Origin: Acanthosepion lycidas
Lineage: Eukaryota > Mollusca > Cephalopoda > Sepiida > Sepiidae
DNA length: 64,000 nt
Direction: 5' to 3'
Assembly: GCA_963932145.1 (NCBI GenBank)
Contig: OZ010596.1
Coordinates: 84,176,241-84,240,240 of the forward strand
Position 1 is the stretch's first letter, and each line of letters begins with the position of its first letter. This document shows positions 56,640 to 64,000 of this stretch, piece by piece. The translations under genes and the position numbers were made by a program. The notes below the pieces were generated by a model. That model saw nothing but the letters and a program-made list of their open reading frames with translations. It did no database searches and was not told where the DNA came from.

Positions 56640-59035
56640 CCAAAGATATAAGCCTAAACACATTCAACAAAAAGCACCTAAACTCCTTAACATTTCTTTC
56701 TCCAACATTTGTGATATTCATACCAACTTCTGCAGTGTTGAATCATTCCTCTTCGAAAAGTCTTCAAGCATTCTAGCTCTCTGTGAAACTTATCTTAACT
56801 TTTCAATCCCCTCCTCCGATTTCTTGATTCCTGGCTACCTTCCTCAGCTTAGAAAGGACTCTAAATTCCACATACCTGGCCTGGGAGTTTATGTCCATGA
56901 ACATCTCCCACTAGCTAGAGAACACCAGAGCATTCTTACAGAATCTCCAGAGCATTCTTACATGTGTTTCCGTCTCTCTCTACTTAACTCAGTCAGCTTT
57001 TCTTTCTTTACCATTCCCCTTCCTCTCAAGACTGTTGCATTGTAGATAGTATTTCTGATAATATAGACAAAGCCATCTCCCTACACCCATTTGCAAACAT
57101 ATTCATGTTCAATGACTTTAATGCCCACCATAACTGGTGACTTAAATACTCCGTCACTCATCTCACTGACATCCAAACCCTTAACTTTGCAATCACTCAA
57201 TCTCTCACACAAGTGGTTGACTTCCCCATATTTCCCCAGTAACCCTGACAGACACACTTCTCTTCTTCATCTCTTTTTTACCTCTATCTCTGACTCTTGT
57301 CATACTATGCAGCTCTGCTCTGTTGGCAACTCTGATCATACGGTAATGTCTGTAAACATCTCCTTCTATTCTCCCACCAGCCAAGAACCTACCAATAGAA
57401 TATCCTTCTGTTATCAATGAGCAGATTGGGACTTTTTCTGTGATATCCTTTGTGAGATCCCATGGAAAGAAGTTTTTAATCACCCTGTTCAAAAATGTGC
57501 ATCTGAGGTCTCCTCATGGGTGAAAGACAACATCAATGCTTTCATTCCAGTAAGGATATACAAAGTTAAACCATGTTCATCTCCTTGGTTCTCACTTGCA
57601 TGTTCAGTCACTGAAGCCCACAGGAATCAATTCTTCCATCTGTACCAGAGTGACACGTCTGATTGCAATAGACATCTCTTTGACTATGCTCGTAACAAGT
57701 GCAAGTATGTCTTCAATGAAGTGTAGTTACTGTTTGCTGACAGAATGAAACAATGTATAGCATCTTGCAAGTTTGGTTCCAGAGATTATTGATGGCTCTG
57801 TAAGAGTGTGCTGAACAACAGCAAATCCTCAATCCCTCCTCTATTCAATCAATTCAATCTACAGCAAATAAGGTGGAAATCTTTGCTCAGAAATTCTCTT
57901 CCAACTCAACACTCAACTCATCGGATTTCCCCCTAGAGCTGAGGCTATACTGAGTGATATATGCATGACCCTGTCACTGGTCTCAGACATAATTTCTAAA
58001 TTCAATTTCTATAAGGCAAGTGGAGGTGATGGGATATCAGCCATCATCCTAGAGAAATGTGCTCCAGAACTGGCCCAAGTTCTCTCTAAACTCTACAACT
58101 ATTGCCTCGCTGCTTCCTGCTTTCCAACTTGTTGGGAGTCCTCCTCTGTAATCCCTGTTTTTAAGAACCTTGGGGAACCTTCTGACTCCTCTGACTATTT
58201 CCTATTAGTCTCCTACTGCATTTCAGTAAAGTAGTCAAGGCTTTAATCAATGCTGAACTGGTTAAACATGTTACCTCTCTGACAAAAAATATGGATTTCG
58301 TTTTGCCTGGTCTACTACTGATGTGCTCACAACCATCACTGAATATGTATATCAAGCTTTTGATAATAATGGTGAAGCTCGGGCTATAGCTCTAGATACC
58401 TTGAAGGCATCTGACAGGGTTTGGTTTCAGGGATATAGTATTACAGGATGATTGTCTGATTTAATCCAGTCTTTCCTATCAAATTGTGAAATGAAGGTCG
58501 TTCTGATCTGATCAGGTGCCCCTGCTATTCATCTCGAGGTTCTTGACAAAATCCAAAAAAGGATCTGCAATGTAACTGATCCTGTAATTGATCTTGGCTT
58601 CATTCATTTTGTCACAGACATGATGTGGCTTCCCTCTGTCTTTTCTACAAATATTTTCATGGCAACTGCTCTGATGAGCTTTTATCCCTCATGCCCTGAC
58701 TACATGAATTTAAGTATGCTACTAGATTGGCATCTAGGTCCCATCCTTTTACTGTTGAAATAGTTAAATGTAACCACTACTTCTACTACAACAGTAACTT
58801 TGATCACACTTCCCAACAGTGGAACTCCCTTCCGCTTACTTGCTTCCCTGAAAACTACTATCTTCAAAAATTTAAATTCAATGTCAACCACCATCTTCTG
58901 TTGACTTTTACCCTGTTCATCTTTTATCCTTTTCTCAATCCTCCCTATACCCAGTCTTTTCTTTCACTTTCACTTTCTGTAAGCCCCTGCATACTAGTGA
59001 CACACCCACCTTGTTTGGTGTGAAATGATTAAAAG
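56640..59035 (+). mobile_element. LINE-A, longest copy: endonuclease to C-terminus, RT core deleted
   Basis: Order: AP endonuclease region (about 56700-57420) with PGYLPQLRKDSKFHIPGLGV, MFNDFNAHHNW and GNSDHTVMSV, the last two being the family's catalytic motifs. A linker follows (57420-57960), then the first RT part (about 57965-58430): ASGGDGISAIILEKCAPELA, SCFPTCWESSSVIPVF, then ALDTLKASDRVW (the expected A-L-D-x-x-K-A-F-D-R-V-W motif, with F to S and reading-frame shifts around it). At about 58515 the sequence jumps directly to the thumb and C-terminus (LEVLDKIQKRICN), so the YADD part of RT is deleted. It ends FDHTSQQWNSLPLTCFPENY and a 3' part to about 59035. No ORF1 is visible upstream. 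Inactive. Confidence 0.85.
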
Positions 59036-59359
59036 CAAATAAAATAACATTGTCTGGTGAATTGAAATTAAAATTAAGAGAAATGTTTGTAAGATGAGCA
59101 TTTGGCTAGTCTTTTATAAATTCACATAAGGCTAAATTTTGTCTGTGTGACCCTACGTTACATCATCAGGACAAAAACAGCCCAGCCCGTACCACTGATG
59201 AACAGTTGTTCTCTTAATGAGACTCTTTGCCTTGAACATCTATTGGGACCAAAGCTCACTTAAGACATCAATATTTATACCATTGCTACAGATGCTTATA
59301 GTCACTCTCTTGTAACACTCCATTTAGTACCTCATTTCTACTGCCATTCTGTACCTTTA
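59036..59359. other. no gene seen; possibly upstream LINE-B sequence
   Basis: 59180-59360 may be an early part of the next LINE-B copy, but no motif could be secured. Confidence 0.35.
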
Positions 59360-59815
59360 AAAGAATCAGACCAGACCAAAAATAGTGTTTTGCTGCCACA
59401 TCTGAGCTGGTGCTGCCTAGTTCTCATTTTCCAACCTTGACAGAGTTCAAAAGCAATTATATAACAATTATATACCAATTATATACCAATATACCAATTA
59501 TATACCTTGTGGGTGTTAAATTAATTTCCTCTCTGCAATCCCTTTCCTACAGATCAAATTTTCCTAGCTTTTCGCTATTCTATCACTATTTCAAAAGCAA
59601 ATGTTTAGATAAGCTACATTCCACCAGTTCTGGACCCATCATGTACATAGCATCAACTCATCCTCATTCCCTTTGTATTCCATTAGTAAGGAAGAAGTTC
59701 TGACAGTTTAGACCTTTACAGCTAAGAATCTCCATTCAATATACACAGCGTCAACACATCCTTATTCCATTTGTATTCTATTGTTATAGAAGTTCCATTC
59801 AGACAGCTTATTCCC
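59360..59815 (+). mobile_element. LINE-B fragment, RT thumb to C-terminus, end duplicated
   Basis: CTGCCACATCTGAGCTGGTG then TTCCAACCTTGACAGAGTTC matches CCHI-AGAA---SNLDRVQK. The frame 59410-59703 ends STHPHSLCIPLVRKKF. The last ~80 bp is repeated at 59735-59815 (GCGTCAACACATCCTTATTC, TTTGTATTCTATTGTTA), a partial tandem duplication. ATTATATACCAATTATATAC repeats occur at 59455-59505. Confidence 0.72.
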
Positions 59816-59817
59816 GT

Positions 59818-60185
59818 GATCTTGGGCAAAAATATGCCCTTTGAACCCATATAAACGGGTTCAGTGTCGGTTTACCTCCCCGAAAGAGACTCCGCCCTTC
59901 GGCGTAGCCTCGTTCGGGTTTGGGTTCATCCCCGCCTGAAGGCAGATAGTTCAACCGATCAGCCGGTCGTTTCACTTCAGACTGAACTGTATTTAGTCAC
60001 CCCTCCAACGAGGGCATCCTGTGGCACAAGGCCAGTTTAACGTGGGATCTCTGAGCCCGTAGTCTCGGCCAAAAATATGCCTTTGGACCCATATAAACGG
60101 GTTCAGGGTTGGTTTACCTCCCCAAAAGAGGAGAGAGTTCAACCGATCAGCCGGTCATCTGACTTCGGACTGAACTCTCTGCTTC
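59818..60185 (+). repeat. GC-rich structured repeat, two tandem units
   Basis: Unit 1 (59818-59990, lacking the first ~90 bp) and unit 2 (59997-60185) share AAAAATATGCC, CATATAAACGGGTT, TTACCTCCCC, AACCGATCAGCCGG and GACTGAACT. Unit 1 keeps the CGAAAGAGACTCCGCCCTTC hairpin region; unit 2 has lost it. The single copy at 1425-1690 has both the first part and the hairpin. Tandem copies in head-to-tail order suggest either an array or an LTR-like arrangement. Confidence 0.78.
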
Positions 60186-60229
60186 CTCTTGAGGCGCAAT
60201 ATTTATTACGTATAGAATAATCCATTATG

Positions 60230-60524
60230 TTATTATGGGTAAGGTCCCATAACACATATGGGGCTTTTTTTGAGACTTAGCATGATCAAAACAAATTCAC
60301 GGATATGAACAAAAAAAAAAAAAACCCTGAATGACATCAAAATTGGCAAAAAATTTTTGTCCTTTAATAGTCAGATGTACTTAATTTAATTTGTAAAGTA
60401 TGTAAATATAGGTATAAAAAAGCAAATGTTAAGAAATAGAGTGTCACAAAGCACTGCCTAGAGCCCCAATCAGTCCTGGGCCCCTCTGGTCAGTGGAGTT
60501 CAGGAGTAGTATACACCAGTCCTG
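60230..60524 (-). mobile_element. hAT-like MITE, related to 5532-6077
   Basis: The reverse strand starts CAGGACTGGTGTATACT, has CAGGACTGATTGGGGCTC and GGCAGTGCTTTGTGACAC, then AATTAAATTAAGTACATCTG and AAGCCCCATATG, in the same order as 5532-6065. The interior is shorter, and one end lacks the terminal CAGGGCT. Confidence 0.68.
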
Positions 60525-60897
60525 TTAACACAATCACCTTTTAAAAGTGATATTATTTAGAAACAATTATTTAAAGTAAACATTGTAGATTATAAAATAT
60601 TAAGCAAAAATTAAAACACATTATAGGATACAGCAGGGATGGCCTTATGAGCTGCAGGGTTCAATTGTATTACTTTTTTGTGGGGCCATAGCTTCACATT
60701 CAAGGTCTTAGTATAAGCTGTTATATATTTATCTTAATATTTTTCTGAGAAATCATTTTTTATACTTTTTTCTACAATTAATTAACATGTTATTTGCGCA
60801 CCTCAAAAACTCTAGATTACCAGAGCTTGGCAGCTAATCTCTCCTCTGACATAGCTTTAGAAGCTCAGTGGGGAAAAAACTTGCTGAACATATTCAA
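60525..60897. other. no gene; possible second hAT-type end
   Basis: CAGGGATGGCCTTATGAGC near 60630 with GGGGCCATAGC downstream looks like a hAT end, but no partner end was found. Confidence 0.35.
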
Positions 60898-60956
60898 TGA
60901 TGGAATGCCACTAGTTTGGTTTTCAAGGCGAAAACCAAACTAGTGGCATTCCATCA
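60898..60956. repeat. Perfect 27-bp inverted repeat with a 5-base loop
   Basis: TGATGGAATGCCACTAGTTT begins the left arm (60898-60924). The right arm (60930-60956) is its exact complement, and the loop is AAGGC. It sits at the edge of LINE-B-like sequence. Confidence 0.96.
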
Positions 60957-60989
60957 TCACTGAGCAGACTCTGAATTTTCACCTATCGT

Positions 60990-61360
60990 GCTGAACAGGC
61001 ATTTTCTCTGGGAGATCCTCTACCTTGACCGCCTCTTGGGTCTTGGACTTAACCCAGACTTTAACTCATACATACAATCTATTACTAAAGTAACTGGAAA
61101 ATGGTTGATTCTCTGTACCACTCTAGGAAGCACCTGACTCCTCCTGCTATTCTTTACCTTTTCAAGACCCAGATCAAGCTGAAAATGGAGTACTGCTACC
61201 ATATATGAACAGGAGCTGCCCAGTCTTAACTTTCCAGTCTTGATAGAGTCCAAAAGCCTATCCACGTTCTTTTTGGTGATGAATTAATTTTCCACTCTGC
61301 AACTTCTTTACTATAGATGAAACATCACAAAACTCTTGCTGCTATATCACTATTTTCATG
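60990..61360 (+). mobile_element. LINE-B fragment, RT thumb
   Basis: HLTPPAILYLFKTQIKLKME then YCYHI, TGAAQS, LSSLDRVQKP and LFGDELIFHSATSLL in order, a CR1/Jockey-like thumb. Stops interrupt it, for example at the W of CHIWTGAA (TGA). The C-terminal tail is absent. Confidence 0.72.
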
Positions 61361-62444
61361 TTTTCTTTTTTTTAATTTTAATTAAAAAAATTTATTAAGT
61401 TTTAGATCTTTTAAAATTCTGTATTAATTTCAGCCTTTTAGATAATATTATTATTAAGTGAAAACTCTAATTACTAATCATAAATGGAAACGCTTAATAC
61501 AAATCATCAAACACCAATATTTTTTAAAGAATTTTTTGTATGTATATAAACATGCCAATTTTTGTAATTATGGAGAATATTTTCATAAATTTTTAAGATT
61601 ACTGAGTACTTAAAAATTATCTAAAAACCATGGTCATGTCATTTTCTTATATTATGTTTTATAGATAAAGTCTCTGTATAACATTAGATGTGTCATCAGG
61701 GTGTCAACATGTCAGAATAGCTACTGTTGGGTTAAAAAATGCATTTCTACAATAATTTAAACTTAAAATAAATAATATTTGTTTTAAATCAGATTACTTA
61801 TACTTTAAATCAGCTAATATTCCTCAAAGTTTCAGAGAAGTATATTTTATTCCTATAAAAGTTTTTTAAGAATTACATTGCAATGAAAGACTACAAAAAA
61901 TGTATGCTAATCAGCTGTTTTAGCAAAAAAAAAACTCCTTCCATTCAATTTAAATTAGTTTTTGAAATACAGCAAAGTATTTTGCTTATTGGAAATTTAA
62001 TTTATTAGCTTGAAATTAAAACTAAAATAAAAGCTTCAAAAAAGATTTTTCATTTTTAAAAATTCATTTTAAACCTTAGGTATCACATTTTTGGGGGTAG
62101 TCCCTAGTTTTGCATCCTCCAATGAATTCTGAATCAATTGACTGACCAGATTTAAAAATTCTTTTATCTCTAATCATACAAGAAGTATTTGTTGTACCTT
62201 TATGGAAAGAGATCAAGCAGAACGTAACAAAGGCAGAGTTTAAAATGCCAATCATTTTAAATCAATTTCTTAGATGGACAGTCCATGAAATATGTAAAAA
62301 TAAAAATATAAAATAATATAAAAGAAATAAGATCATGAAAAAATTAAGAATATAAACGAAAATTGAAATCTGTAAATTTAAAAGGGATTAGTATTTTTTT
62401 TTAAATAGCAAATTTTGTTTCTTTTTTTTTATTTTAATCAATTC
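61361..62444. other. AT-rich stretch, no gene seen
   Basis: No coding region or clear repeat was recognised. Confidence 0.5.
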
Positions 62445-62600
62445 ACTCCAAGCAAGGCGATAATGCCACTAAGATGCAAGAGGCTACCGAGAGTGAGAGA
62501 AAATGCAAAAAGTTTCAAAAAAATTGGAAACCCAATCCTATACAGGAAACAATGGATAAATCTTTACTCCTGTTGAAAAGACTGGGGAGGAGCATGATAT
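62445..62600 (+). repeat. Interspersed repeat X, long copy
   Basis: TCAATTCACTCCAAGCAAGG, CGATAATGCCACTAAGATGC, AACCCAATCCTATACAGGA and CTTTACTCCTGTTGAAAAGA match 9095-9240 in order. Confidence 0.68.
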
Positions 62601-62874
62601 TACATCGAAGTTCCACAGTTATTTCTTTGTTTCTTACTTTATTTTCCTATCTCTTCTTATTTAGCTTATTTTAGTATTCCAGATGCATTGTGATTTATTA
62701 GAAAAGAAAACAAAGCTACTCCAGTTCAAAAGACATGAGAGGGATTCGAACCAGATGATAGGCAAGCCTATGTATTTCTTATCTGCCAATGAAATTAAAG
62801 TGAAAATATTCAGTTTTTACCAGACATTTTGTTTATTAAAATTGTTTATTTTTAATACTTCAACTTCTTAGGAT
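62601..62874. other. no gene seen
   Basis: The open frame 62683-62871 has no motif. Confidence 0.4.
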
Positions 62875-63181
62875 GTACTTATACATCTTTATGAAAATCA
62901 CATTATCTGCTGTTGACATTTGTTTCCAAGACATACTCAGAAATCTTTACAAAACTTACAATGCCAGTTGTTGATGTATGGTTTCAAAACATATTTATAA
63001 GCCTTTATAAAACTTACATTGCTTGCTGTCAACATATATATACTTTTTCAAGATGTACTTATTTATCTTTTCAAAACTTATATTGCCTGCTGTTGACATA
63101 TAAATACGTTTTTTAAGACATACTTGCTTGTTTTTTCAAATCTTACATTGCCTGCTGTTGACATATATATATATATATATA
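62875..63181. repeat. Tandem array, about 54-65 bp period, about five units
   Basis: AAAACTTACATTGCCTGCTG then TTGACATATATA recurs, with GACATACTTA-TT-ATCTTTT before it. It ends in (AT)n at 63162-63181. Units are diverged. Confidence 0.85.
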
Positions 63182-64000
63182 TAGCATTCATGTTATAAAT
63201 TAATTAATGCTTAGTGCTTATTTCAAACCAGTGTAGACATATACTAGCATATAATATGGCCTTACTTTGTGATGTATTTTATCATAGTGTATGTTGGGGA
63301 TGTTGTTTTGCTTAGTCTGAACTGCAGATTATCCAGTCAAACCCAAAATGAGAACTTACTATCAGCATAGTCATTTATTTCCAGTAAATGGCAATTTCCT
63401 ATTTTTCCCCAAACTGGCCAGCACAGCCAGGTTACAATGCTATAACAATGCAGCAGTGAATGTGTTCATCCAATTTTTTACTTTATTATTCTAGCCATTC
63501 AACACATCTGAAATAGATTTTTTTGCATAGTCAAGTCCCATTCATAATTTTTCCACCAAAAAAGACATAAAAATCACTTGAAAGTTCAGTACTTAAGTAT
63601 GTGGATCATGAAGTGTTAAATTTTTAACACTGTCATAGTTCAAGGTCAGGAATTCCTTCCTACTATGTAATCAAATGCAGCATAGAGGGTAAGCCATCAA
63701 AGTCAATTAATCCGCATTAACCAAAAAAATGCTATGAAGGACTTAGCATTTGCAACACAATGATTTACTAGTTCAAGAGATAATTCGGTTAAACTTTAAT
63801 AATGACACTGCAAATAAATATTCAAACTTATAACTAGATATTAACAGACTATTAAGTTTTCTTTATCAAACAAAATAAAAAAATAGCCAAAAACCTTAAA
63901 AGAATTAGAAATGCTATATTAGAATTCAAAGAAGATTTATGAACAATGACAAAATTTAATTACTTTGAATGTAAAATTAATTAAGAAAATAATAATTCTA
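63182..64000. other. no gene seen
   Basis: AT-rich unique-looking DNA to the window edge. Confidence 0.5.

Noticed and set aside
59818-60185. Hammerhead retrozyme
   Set aside because: Tandem structured units fit the idea, but the conserved CTGATGA and GAAA core was not found on either strand.

Overview
The window looks like non-coding, repeat-rich metazoan DNA, most likely from a coleoid cephalopod (octopus-like). The grounds are high AT content, long (AT)n, (GATA)n and (CA)n tracts, many decayed LINE fragments with the C-terminal signatures common in mollusc genomes, tRNA- and 5S-rRNA-derived SINEs, and hAT and mariner relics. The taxon is an inference. No long intact open reading frame was found; apart from repeat-derived pieces, the open frames are short and look like chance. 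The best hint of a host gene is a pair of short minus-strand exon-like segments near 25.3 kb and 33.2 kb. They share a peptide pattern, the same acceptor-AAT junction and multiple-of-three lengths, so the window may be intronic to a minus-strand gene. Layout: 0-9 kb has LINE fragments, a GC-rich structured repeat, a tRNA-like element between long inverted arms, a hAT MITE, a 42-bp mariner palindrome and a 54-60 bp tandem array. 9-13 kb has a hAT relic with a broken BED finger, a compound microsatellite and a minus-strand LINE. 13-17.6 kb has a decayed Ty3/Gypsy-like fossil and an LTR-like segment. 17.7-23 kb has a 5S-derived SINE, a SINE-like repeat, a perfect 25-bp hairpin and a minisatellite with a higher-order repeat of 151 bp. 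23.5-25.4 kb has a nested palindrome, a hAT deletion derivative with an 8-bp target duplication, and the first candidate exon. 27-38 kb has LINE fragments, a tail-to-tail pair of 5S SINEs, the second candidate exon, a second tRNA-in-inverted-arms element and a palindromic MITE. 39-51.5 kb has two copies of an LTR-like repeat, further SINEs, a GATA minisatellite, a 240-bp tandem duplication, a LINE end with a C2H2 finger and a 79-bp palindromic mariner MITE resembling human MADE1 (compared from memory). 51.5-64 kb has more LINE pieces, including the longest (endonuclease to C-terminus with the reverse transcriptase core missing), two tandem GC-rich structured units, a hAT MITE, a 27-bp perfect hairpin and a ~60 bp tandem array. 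There is no operon or working pathway here. The structure records successive insertion, inversion and tandem amplification. Family names for repeats (LINE-A, LINE-B, Z, W, X, Y) are local labels, and all similarities were judged by eye within the window or from memory of protein families.
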